Source of the DNA: Methyloprofundus sp.
Lineage (GTDB): Bacteria > Pseudomonadota > Gammaproteobacteria > Methylococcales > Methylomonadaceae
Length of the DNA: 5,885 nt
Reading direction: 5' to 3'
Assembly (NCBI GenBank): GCA_013138555.1
Contig: WTCN01000198.1
Location: 1-5,885, forward strand
Position 1 is the first letter of the stretch. Every line of letters starts with the position of its first letter. The position numbers were made by a program, and so were the translations under genes. Shown in pieces: positions 1-5,885 of this stretch. The notes under the pieces were generated by a model. It was not told the DNA's origin. It saw only the letters and a list, made by a program, of their open reading frames with translations, and did not search any database.

Positions 1-863
1 ATGCCTTGTTTCCCAATATGACTGTTTTAGAAAATGTACAACAAGCACTCTTGCCCTTAGCTAAACAGCAGCAACGGTACGAGGCATTGGCCTTATTAAA
101 AAAAGTACATCTTGAGGGCTTGGAACAGCGTTACCCTAAGCAGTTATCAGGTGGGCAGCAGCAGCGGGTTGCAGTGGCACGTGCCTTAGCAAGACAGCCT
201 AAGGTTTTATTATTAGATGAACCTTTTTCGGCGGTGGATCAAGTCACGCGGCGTAAATTATATCGAGAATTGCTGAGCTTAAGGCAGTCACTCGCCATGC
301 CGATGATTTTAGTGACGCATGATTTAGAAGAATCTACTTTGCTGGCTGACCGTATTGCTTTGTTGCATAAAGGAGAAATATTGCAAATAGGGGGGCCTGA
401 ACAGCTTGCCGCACAACCTAAAACAGCCACAGTCGCGCGCTTAATGGATCAGCAAAATATTTTTAGTGCGCAGGTTTTAGAGCATCGGCAAGCGCAGGGA
501 AAAACCTTATTGCAATGGCATGAACTTATTTTAGAAGCAGATTATCAGCCGCAGTTTGCGCTTAATGAGCCTGTTTGCTGGATGATTCAAGCGGCGAATA
601 TTTTACTGCATCGTCGTGGCCGCCCGTCTAATGGGGATAGGGAAAATCCGTTGCAGGGGGAGATTATTGAATATTGGGAGATTAATGGTTCAGCGAATAT
701 GTTGTTGCAAATCAATATGCAGCTAGACATTAATATCACCCTGAATGTGCCTGTGCATGTTGCTAAGCGTAATCGTTTGGCTTTAGGCGAAAGGGTAGGC
801 GTGTCTTTATTAGCTGCGGGGATACATTTAATGCCTTATCAAGCCTTACGGCATGAGCTGTAA
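1..863 (+). CDS. ABC transporter ATP-binding protein, molybdate/sulfate-type (ModC/CysA-like), 5'-truncated
   Basis: ATP-hydrolysing subunit of an ABC importer, acting at the cytoplasmic face of the inner membrane. The frame is open to the left edge (first whole codon at 3), so the Walker A half lies outside. The visible part starts at the Q-loop region (A-L-F-P-N-M-T-V). It then shows the signature motif LSGGQ (about 144-158), Walker B VLLLDEP (about 201-221), the D-loop SAVD, and the switch histidine in LVTHD (about 312-326). About 150 residues follow the nucleotide-binding domain. Their length and the GE-x-V-G-V-S-L-like ending suggest the TOBE/molybdopterin-binding-like regulatory domain of ModC, CysA and related importers. 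The family is firm. The substrate (molybdate, sulfate or other oxyanion) is inferred, because the cognate permease and binding protein are not in the window. The gene ends in TAA at 861-863, with no convincing hairpin terminator after it. Confidence 0.85.
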   Translation, partial: ALFPNMTVLENVQQALLPLAKQQQRYEALALLKKVHLEGLEQRYPKQLSGGQQQRVAVARALARQPKVLLLDEPFSAVDQVTRRKLYRELLSLRQSLAMPMILVTHDLEESTLLADRIALLHKGEILQIGGPEQLAAQPKTATVARLMDQQNIFSAQVLEHRQAQGKTLLQWHELILEADYQPQFALNEPVCWMIQAANILLHRRGRPSNGDRENPLQGEIIEYWEINGSANMLLQINMQLDINITLNVPVHVAKRNRLALGERVGVSLLAAGIHLMPYQALRHEL

Positions 864-920
864 CGTGTACTGTTTTTTGATGCTTAGAGCCTATAGCCCT
901 TAAAAAATGACTTTACCCCT

Positions 921-1065
921 ATAATACCAATCCCACCCAGTAAATACTCTTAAACTATCACAGTCTCTTTAGCGGAAATCTATGCGTATATATAGATTCC
1001 TGCTAACAGCCTGCAGGAATGACGATTTATGCGTTCAGGTATCAATATATTAGGATTGGTATTAT
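921..1065. mobile_element. MITE-like non-coding element with perfect 13-bp terminal inverted repeats
   Basis: ATAATACCAATCC at 921-933 is the exact reverse complement of GGATTGGTATTAT at 1053-1065. The outer bases include a TA at each end (922-923 and 1063-1064). The element can therefore be read as a 10-bp terminal repeat (ATACCAATCC) flanked by a TA target duplication, as made by IS630/Tc1-mariner transposases. The interior has no open frame of useful length and is rich in small hairpins, which is usual for a miniature inverted-repeat element moved in trans. The inverted repeat is seen directly. The mobile nature and the IS family are inference, since only one copy is visible. Confidence 0.6.
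974..1020. repeat. Two overlapping hairpins inside the MITE-like element
   Basis: ATTCCTGC (996-1003) pairs perfectly with GCAGGAAT (1013-1020) across a 9-base loop. This resembles the short GGAAT-ended palindromic repeats that are dispersed in many proteobacterial genomes. A second hairpin pairs GGAAATCTAT (974-983) with ATAGATTCC (992-1000), with one bulged base. Both use the same ATTCC segment (996-1000), so only one of them can form at a time in a single strand. Confidence 0.45.
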
Positions 1066-1142
1066 GTCGTTACTCCAACAACTAAGGAGTCGTTTTAAAG
1101 TGTCGAAATTATTTTGTACTCGTTCCTAGGCACAAAAATAAC

Positions 1143-1181
1143 TTGCTTTTACTGGTTAATAAGCATTAAATGCTAGTAAAA
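1143..1181 (+). promoter_or_regulatory. Candidate sigma-70 promoter overlapping a nested palindrome
   Basis: TTGCTT (1143-1148) and TTAAAT (1166-1171) are 17 bases apart, and each matches four of six consensus bases of the housekeeping -35 and -10 boxes. The -10 box sits in the palindrome AGCAT-TAA-ATGCT (1162-1174). That palindrome is enclosed by TTTTACT (1147-1153) and AGTAAAA (1175-1181), with an 8-base bulge on the left. The symmetry could be an operator or an mRNA hairpin. AT-rich DNA gives such matches by chance, so this is only the best candidate seen. A weaker alternative is TTGTAC (1114-1119) with AATAAC (1137-1142). Confidence 0.3.
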
Positions 1182-1241
1182 AACTAAGCGGCAAAATTTC
1201 GTGTTAAGTCATACTCACCTTTCACCAAGGAACCCACTACG

Positions 1242-2324
1242 ATGACTCCCGTATCAATCAATAAACAAAGCCAATATATTTATAATCACTGTAGTCGTTA
1301 TTTAGCACGTAGTAACAATGATGCCAGACATAATTTTGGGCAATTTTCAGAGGGTGACCCCGCCGCTAATATTAGCGAATCATGGCGTTTTCCTATTATT
1401 GATAATTACAGTGATGGACAGGATTTTGAGGCTAGCTATGGCTTTAATGAGGTCACTTTTATTTATGTTGCGACTCAAGCAGCCACACAAGATATTGCAG
1501 TGATTGGTAGCTTTGCAAATTTATATGAAGCTATTCCACTTCAGCGAGTAGAAAATAGTGATTATTACGCACTCACCTTAGTGATTCCCAAAGGTCAAGT
1601 GCATCGCTATAAATTCTTGGTCAACGGGGAAATAATACTAGACCCGATTAACCCACAACTATCGACCTTAGACAATGGACAGACTTGGTCGCGCTTTTTC
1701 ACGCATAACTGCACCACACCTATTTCTTTTGAGCGTTGGGAAATGCAAATTCTGGATAGACTAACGGATCACATATTGCCTTTTCATACCGAGGAGGGAA
1801 GAAATTTTCTTAATCGTTATTATGCCAGTAAGGATAATCAAGGAAAAACTGTGATCGATAGACCTCAGGCGAACCTGACATTTGCTCACGCTTACCGCTT
1901 AGATAAATCAGTCGGTGTGGTGAATTATATTGATAAGCTCGTGGCAGCTGCAGAGCGCCATTACTTAGATGATTATCACACTTGCTTAGCAATTATTAAT
2001 CAACTATTACGTCAACAAAATCCTGTCCTTGAAGTGACTGATATGCCGAAAATACAATTTATCCAATTGTATGATGCGATGGCATCTAATTTTGTAGAAA
2101 ACTGGCCGACAGAACGTTATGCAAGCCCCAGCTTTTTTCTTAAATTATTAAGGCGACACACCTTAACAGGCGCATTTTCTCACCCTAAATACGGGGGTAA
2201 TAATGGCGCAGCGAGTTGGGCTTTTCTGGAAGAACGCTATACCGATGAGAATGGTAAGACATTATTTGATTGGCGACGCTCGGTGGAAAAACCATTAGGT
2301 AATGCAACAAACTATCACGGCTAA
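1242..2324 (+). CDS. AMPK/CBM48-like domain fused to gluconate 2-dehydrogenase subunit 3-like domain
   Basis: A 360-residue protein in two parts. Residues about 70-142 look like the Ig-fold glycogen-recognition domain of AMPK-beta and CBM48 proteins. They contain IAVIGSF (85-91), an IPL strand, HRYKFLVNGE (121-130) and a DPINP turn (134-138). Residues about 163-345 look like subunit 3 of the gluconate 2-dehydrogenase family, with its hallmark HPKYGGNNGAASW (314-326). In known complexes subunit 3 is a small partner of the GMC catalytic subunit and carries a Tat signal for export. Here there is no twin-arginine motif or hydrophobic N-terminus. The frame upstream of the ATG is closed by TAA at 1185-1187 and encodes nothing like a signal peptide, so a cytoplasmic location is inferred. 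The start is supported by AAGGAA 9 bases upstream. The GMC partner gene begins 15 bases downstream. The usual glycogen-binding tryptophans of the AMPK-type domain appear replaced (L94, I131). Fold calls are by eye; the subunit-3 call is the firmer one. Confidence 0.8.
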   Translation: MTPVSINKQSQYIYNHCSRYLARSNNDARHNFGQFSEGDPAANISESWRFPIIDNYSDGQDFEASYGFNEVTFIYVATQAATQDIAVIGSFANLYEAIPLQRVENSDYYALTLVIPKGQVHRYKFLVNGEIILDPINPQLSTLDNGQTWSRFFTHNCTTPISFERWEMQILDRLTDHILPFHTEEGRNFLNRYYASKDNQGKTVIDRPQANLTFAHAYRLDKSVGVVNYIDKLVAAAERHYLDDYHTCLAIINQLLRQQNPVLEVTDMPKIQFIQLYDAMASNFVENWPTERYASPSFFLKLLRRHTLTGAFSHPKYGGNNGAASWAFLEERYTDENGKTLFDWRRSVEKPLGNATNYHG

Positions 2325-2339
2325 CGATAAGGAAAAAAA

Positions 2340-4145
2340 ATGCAAGATGAATTTGATGTAATCATTATTGGTAGTGGTGCAGGGGGCGCGCCTGTTGCGC
2401 ATACTTTAGCAAAAGCAGGTAAATCCGTATTAATCCTAGAAAAAGGGCCATTGCTTTTGCCACAAAGTGAAGATGAGAGAGGGCTATCCGATTTTAAGCG
2501 CGATGAGTTGTTTGCCACAGGCACAGAAAAGCGCATCACCATTCCGAATGTTGCCAATCAAGGTGACTCTTATTATTCCAGCCATGTAGAGCCTGACCTA
2601 AATGACGAGCCACATGTTTATTTAGATGATAATGCGCAAGATAGAGCAACAATAGAAGGCTATACTGCGCAAGTGATTGGTGGAGGAACACAGCTCTATG
2701 GGGCTGTTTCATTACGCTTCACCAGTACTGACTTTGAATTGGGTAGTTTTAATCAAGACCGCACTGATATTGCTGAAGACCCTAATGATGATGTACGTAG
2801 AGAAGCTCAGGACTGGCCTATTTCTTATGCTGATTTAGAACCTTATTACTCTAAAGCAGAAATGCTGATTGGCATTAATGGCACACGCGCTAACCAAGCC
2901 AAAGATTTTTCAGTGGATAATTATCAACAACCTTACCCGCCTAACCCCATTAGTCAATATGTAGAGGTGGGCATGGATGCTTTATCGCTACCACGCTATC
3001 GCACTCCCTTAGCAGTGATTACCCAAGATCATGCACCCAGTGGTCGTCAGGTAGAAAATAGCCCAACAGATCCTGCCAAAACAGCCTATGTCAATCGCTA
3101 TGGCGACCCAATGGTCTATAAATCAAATACTTGGGTATCTTTATTAAGCCCGATTAAAGACCTAGAAAATTTAGACATTCGCTGTAACTGCAATGTCATG
3201 TCAATTGAAAATCAGGGCAGTAAAATCAGCCGTGTTGTCTATCGTGACCCTAGTGGTAAGCCTATAACAGTGCAAGCAAAAGTACTGGTGGTGGCTTGTT
3301 CTGCTATTGAATCAGTACGTTTATTACAGTTATCCGCACAATTAAATGCTGATTTTTCCTCACGCATTAATAGTAATGATTTACTCGGTAAATATTTTTT
3401 AACGCATTGTTTTGGCGGAGCCGAAACGGTGATGCCTGACCGTTTTGATAAATCTATTGCTTTAGATAGTGATTGGGCTACCGATGCTTTTGCTAGTGAC
3501 GATTTTATTAAGAGTAATGGTTTATGGGCAGGTGGAGCCGTTTACAACAATACCTCAGACCAAGCACTGCCGCTTTCTTTAGTGCGTACCCATGGCAGCC
3601 ATGACTTAGATAGCATTTGGGACGGCTTTGTTGAACAGTCTAATTTAAGAGGGAACGAATTATTAAAACTGTTCGATAGAGATTTTGGTACACGCTTATC
3701 GGTGAGCTTTATGGCGAACCAATTACCACAAAAAAACAATCGCATTGAACTACACCCTACCGTGGTGGACAAATGGGGCCGCCCTTGTGCTTATATTATT
3801 AAAGAGTGGCATACGCATGATAAATACTTAATGGACACCTTAGCAAAAAAATGCCGCGATATTCTTGCATTTGGGGGTGATGGCGGGATAGGTAATTACC
3901 CTGTAGAGGGCTTTGGCAGTGTGGCTAATGATCGTTCACGTATTGCTAACCATATTTTAGGCGGGGCACGTTTTGGTGATAATCCTGCGAGCTCTGTTTT
4001 AGATGCAAACTGTCGTGTTTGGGGCTTTGATAACCTCTACTTAACAGATGGCTCTTTTATGCCCACATCAGGGAGTGCCAACCCAACCCTGACTATTCAA
4101 GCGAATGCTTTTCGTGTCGCTGATAAAATTCTTGAGGTACTTTAA
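2340..4145 (+). CDS. GMC-family FAD-dependent oxidoreductase (gluconate/glucose dehydrogenase large-subunit type)
   Basis: Flavoprotein of 601 residues, a normal full length for glucose-methanol-choline oxidoreductases. These enzymes oxidise an alcohol, sugar or sugar-acid hydroxyl with FAD. The N-terminal Rossmann fold has GSGAGG (11-16), and E34 ends the second strand to bind the FAD ribose. IGGGTQLYGAVSLRF (113-127) matches the family's second FAD-contact region. The C-terminal part has NHILGGARFG (537-546) and DGSFMPTSGSANPTLTI (570-586). Together they give a predicted catalytic pair H538/N581, the His-Asn version of the active site. The cysteine-rich 3Fe-4S segment of cytochrome-linked FAD-glucose/gluconate dehydrogenases is not present; C282 and C284 are the only close pair. 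No signal peptide is visible. AAGGA (2329-2333) precedes the ATG by 6 bases, and the subunit-3 partner lies immediately upstream. Substrate and electron acceptor are unknown. Confidence 0.93.
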   Translation: MQDEFDVIIIGSGAGGAPVAHTLAKAGKSVLILEKGPLLLPQSEDERGLSDFKRDELFATGTEKRITIPNVANQGDSYYSSHVEPDLNDEPHVYLDDNAQDRATIEGYTAQVIGGGTQLYGAVSLRFTSTDFELGSFNQDRTDIAEDPNDDVRREAQDWPISYADLEPYYSKAEMLIGINGTRANQAKDFSVDNYQQPYPPNPISQYVEVGMDALSLPRYRTPLAVITQDHAPSGRQVENSPTDPAKTAYVNRYGDPMVYKSNTWVSLLSPIKDLENLDIRCNCNVMSIENQGSKISRVVYRDPSGKPITVQAKVLVVACSAIESVRLLQLSAQLNADFSSRINSNDLLGKYFLTHCFGGAETVMPDRFDKSIALDSDWATDAFASDDFIKSNGLWAGGAVYNNTSDQALPLSLVRTHGSHDLDSIWDGFVEQSNLRGNELLKLFDRDFGTRLSVSFMANQLPQKNNRIELHPTVVDKWGRPCAYIIKEWHTHDKYLMDTLAKKCRDILAFGGDGGIGNYPVEGFGSVANDRSRIANHILGGARFGDNPASSVLDANCRVWGFDNLYLTDGSFMPTSGSANPTLTIQANAFRVADKILEVL

Positions 4146-5282
4146 ATGGATTCTCGTTTTAATGAAATTTTTACCCAACCCGAAAATAGTATTTTTAAGG
4201 TCGTTTTCTTTCCTGACCGTATCTACCATGCGCAATATCTAAATGCCGCACGTAGTGAACGGTACCGCTACAATGTACAGGAAGTGCGTAGTAAAGTAGA
4301 TATGACGATATTAAAAGGTGAAGTCTATATGGACGGCTTGTTCTATAGTCACTTTTTGCGTATAGAATACCGTGGCGGTCGTTTAGTTGAGTTAGCACGT
4401 GAAAAGCAGCGCTTTCTACAGTCTGAATTACTCGCTTTTGTCAGCCTCTTACCTGATGATAGTTCACTCAAATCAGAGAGTACGGTGAAACTACATTACT
4501 GCCCCTCTATAGGCGCGTATCAAGTTGAAATTTGGCAGACATTAGAAGCCCCTGACACGGGGCATCATGATTTTAAAGTCTTAAGCATGATGGGAAAAGA
4601 TCAATCAATTACCCGTATTGCCTCCTTTAACCCCGCCTTAGACAATATAAAAGCATTACGCCGTATTGAACTTGCGTTTAGAGAAAATGATCGTGACTTA
4701 CCTTTTGGTTATACGATTAATAACCCTGCTTGGGATAATAATTTCGAGCGTGGACATCAAGCACCAAATGATCCTACCCCTAGCAGTAATAACAATACGG
4801 TGAATGATAAAAACTACTTAATTGATTTTCAACGCGGCTGGTTTTTACAAGCAGAAGATGTGGAGCCAGTACGTTATACCAATGCTCTCATGGAAGCTGG
4901 TAACCCTGATCTGGCGGATAATAATACCATCGAAATGCGTTGGATTTTGCAGCGTGAATTAGGCGGAAATTTAGTCTTTTTTCATGAAGTCACTATCCCC
5001 GCAGGAAAAGTAGAAGGAACACATCGGCATATAGGCAGTGAAGAATTGTATTATATCGTTTCGGGCAATGGTGTTGCTTATATGGGTGAGAATGATGACC
5101 CTAGCTTAGCAGAGCTCCCTACGGTAGAAAGAGCAATTTATGGTTTAGACCCCAAGAATTGTAAAGAAATTCCTGTCAAACCAGGCAGTGTTATTTTTAC
5201 CAAAAGTGGCGGTATACACGGCATACGTAACACAGGCACAAAGCCACTTAAATTTATCGCCTTTCTTTATCAAAGTAGCTAG
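4146..5282 (+). CDS. Two-domain protein: unrecognised N-terminal domain plus C-terminal metal-binding cupin
   Basis: A 378-residue protein whose ATG directly follows the TAA of the oxidoreductase gene, with GAGG at 4134-4137 as its ribosome binding site, so the two are probably translationally coupled. Residues about 16-130 form a domain I do not recognise, with FLRIEYRGG (70-78) and AYQVEIW (124-130). A related domain occurs in the next gene. An Asn/Pro/Ser-rich linker follows (about 205-222). Residues about 260-376 form a cupin. Motif 1 is complete: G287, H293, H295, E300 and G307 at canonical spacing. Motif 2 has G347, G355, H358 and N362, with Lys353 replacing the usual proline. The metal ligands H293, H295, E300 and H358 are therefore all present. 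The stretch between the motifs is long, about 39 residues. Cupins include isomerases, dioxygenases and binding proteins; which applies here cannot be told. No signal peptide is visible. Confidence 0.85.
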   Translation: MDSRFNEIFTQPENSIFKVVFFPDRIYHAQYLNAARSERYRYNVQEVRSKVDMTILKGEVYMDGLFYSHFLRIEYRGGRLVELAREKQRFLQSELLAFVSLLPDDSSLKSESTVKLHYCPSIGAYQVEIWQTLEAPDTGHHDFKVLSMMGKDQSITRIASFNPALDNIKALRRIELAFRENDRDLPFGYTINNPAWDNNFERGHQAPNDPTPSSNNNTVNDKNYLIDFQRGWFLQAEDVEPVRYTNALMEAGNPDLADNNTIEMRWILQRELGGNLVFFHEVTIPAGKVEGTHRHIGSEELYYIVSGNGVAYMGENDDPSLAELPTVERAIYGLDPKNCKEIPVKPGSVIFTKSGGIHGIRNTGTKPLKFIAFLYQSS

Positions 5283-5344
5283 ATAAAATATCTTATATTT
5301 CCTACACAGAAATACTCAAGCTAACAAAAAAATAGGTTTTAATA

Positions 5345-5885
5345 ATGCAAATTCTTCATACCGACAGTGTTTTTCAAGTTCCATCAGGCGAAAAACCTGA
5401 TTACAATCATGGCAACTCATTGCTTAAACTCATGGGGTTAATGGAAAAAACTCAACTCGCTGCGGAAAGAGAGTTTTACCTCGGCGAACATTTACAATAT
5501 ATATTTCCCTATGATTTTCTGGAGTTATATTCTCCATCAGGTGCAGATAGTCATATTAGTAATCCTGAACTTCAAGATAATAAAAATGACTTTCAAAAAC
5601 AAAATATTCGTGACTTTCGCAGTACAGACACCACGCTAGTCAGAGGTTGGGTTAGTGTGGGTGATGAGACTATTCCTTTTGTACGCATTAATTATCGTGG
5701 CGGGCCTGACTCGCAACTCTCACAAGCGAGTAATCATCAACTAGGTTCTAGTATCAAACTGTATTTACGTATAGGCAATGTACAAACGAGTGAATATCTT
5801 ATTGTCCCTTACAACGAATTAAGTGACTGTTACAGTGTTGAGCTATGGGGTTATACAGGTAATAATTTACGCAATTTATTAGATG
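5345..5885 (+). CDS. Unrecognised protein sharing a domain with the upstream cupin protein, 3'-truncated by the window
   Basis: An open frame of 180 codons from ATG at 5345 to the right edge, without a stop. The only ribosome-binding match is a weak ATAGG (5332-5336) 8 bases upstream, and the gap from the previous gene is 62 bases, with no clear terminator in it. Residues about 50-168 resemble residues about 16-130 of the upstream cupin protein. FVRINYRGG (112-120) corresponds to FLRIEYRGG there, and CYSVELW (162-168) to AYQVEIW. An R-S pair (92-93) and a following basic-Gly pair (R100-G101) also correspond. The first 45 residues have no counterpart upstream. No signal peptide is visible. I recognise no known family. 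The product is probably another member of the same redox cassette, and whether it too ends in a cupin cannot be seen. Coding status is supported by the length of the frame and by this protein-level similarity. Confidence 0.8.
   Translation, partial: MQILHTDSVFQVPSGEKPDYNHGNSLLKLMGLMEKTQLAAEREFYLGEHLQYIFPYDFLELYSPSGADSHISNPELQDNKNDFQKQNIRDFRSTDTTLVRGWVSVGDETIPFVRINYRGGPDSQLSQASNHQLGSSIKLYLRIGNVQTSEYLIVPYNELSDCYSVELWGYTGNNLRNLLD

Larger units (their letters stand above)
864..1241. other. Intergenic region between the ABC ATPase gene and the oxidoreductase operon
   Basis: This 378-bp stretch has no plausible gene. From left to right it holds about 57 bp of unremarkable spacer, a 145-bp MITE-like element (921-1065), a weak ACTCC/GGAGT inverted repeat (1072-1076 and 1086-1090), a nested palindrome overlapping candidate promoter boxes (1143-1181), and a Shine-Dalgarno sequence AAGGAA (1227-1232) placed 9 bases before the ATG at 1242. 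The size of the gap, against gaps of 15, 0 and 62 bases downstream, indicates that the operon promoter lies here, most likely between 1066 and 1200. Confidence 0.7.

Noticed and set aside
864..920. T-run at about 871-876 and the CTATAG palindrome at about 891-896, as a terminator for the ABC ATPase gene
   Set aside because: The T-run precedes the palindrome, and no GC-rich stem is followed by Ts on the + strand.
1072..1090. ACTCC/GGAGT inverted repeat as an operator or attenuator
   Set aside because: It is only 5 bp per arm with a 9-base loop and no extension, which is expected by chance at this scale.
1318..1503. Short + strand frame with a hydrophobic stretch inside the small-subunit gene, considered as a hidden membrane peptide
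   Set aside because: It lies wholly within the well-supported subunit-3 fusion frame and has no good Shine-Dalgarno sequence. Hydrophobicity is common in alternate frames of AT-rich genes.
3542..3772. Minus-strand open frame inside the oxidoreductase gene, along with other antisense frames at 239-430, 1810-1992, 2321-2557 and 4195-4398
   Set aside because: All lie inside well-supported + strand genes. Their translations show no family resemblance or clear ribosome binding site, so they are treated as chance frames.
5281..5300. AGATA-AAA-TATCT inverted repeat followed by T-rich sequence just after the cupin gene
   Set aside because: The stem is 5 bp of mostly A-T pairs and the T-run is interrupted, so it is too weak to call a terminator. 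The next gene follows in the same direction within 62 bases.

Overview
This is a moderately AT-rich window in which every gene is read left to right. It looks like a bacterial chromosome, and the Shine-Dalgarno sites, the gene families and the style of the intergenic repeat fit a proteobacterium, probably a gammaproteobacterium. That assignment is an impression from gene content and was not tested by any search.

Layout. Positions 1-863 hold the 3' part of an ABC-transporter ATPase gene with an accessory C-terminal domain of the molybdate/sulfate (ModC/CysA) type. It is probably the last gene of a neighbouring transport operon. Positions 864-1241 are non-coding. They contain a 145-bp element bounded by perfect 13-bp inverted repeats, which is MITE-like and has TA dinucleotides at its edges, followed by a probable promoter and leader region with a small palindrome. 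From 1242 to the right edge runs a tightly packed operon of at least four genes: a fusion of an AMPK/CBM48-type immunoglobulin-like domain with a gluconate-2-dehydrogenase subunit-3 domain (1242-2324); a GMC flavin oxidoreductase (2340-4145); a protein with an unrecognised N-terminal domain and a complete metal-binding cupin at its C-terminus (4146-5282); and the start of a further gene (5345 to the edge) whose product carries a second, diverged copy of that unrecognised domain.

How they may work together. In the known gluconate, sorbitol and FAD-glucose dehydrogenases, a small 'subunit 3' carries a Tat signal and exports a GMC flavoprotein, which passes electrons through a 3Fe-4S cluster to a multihaem cytochrome c. 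This cassette keeps the catalytic pair of subunits but departs from that scheme. The small subunit has an Ig-like carbohydrate-binding-type domain where the signal peptide would be. The flavoprotein lacks the cysteine cluster. No CxxCH cytochrome is encoded in the window. Two related proteins of unknown type, one with a cupin, follow in its place. The likeliest reading is a cytoplasmic flavin oxidoreductase complex with its own partner proteins, acting on an unidentified alcohol, sugar or sugar-acid substrate. The substrate and electron acceptor cannot be read from the sequence.
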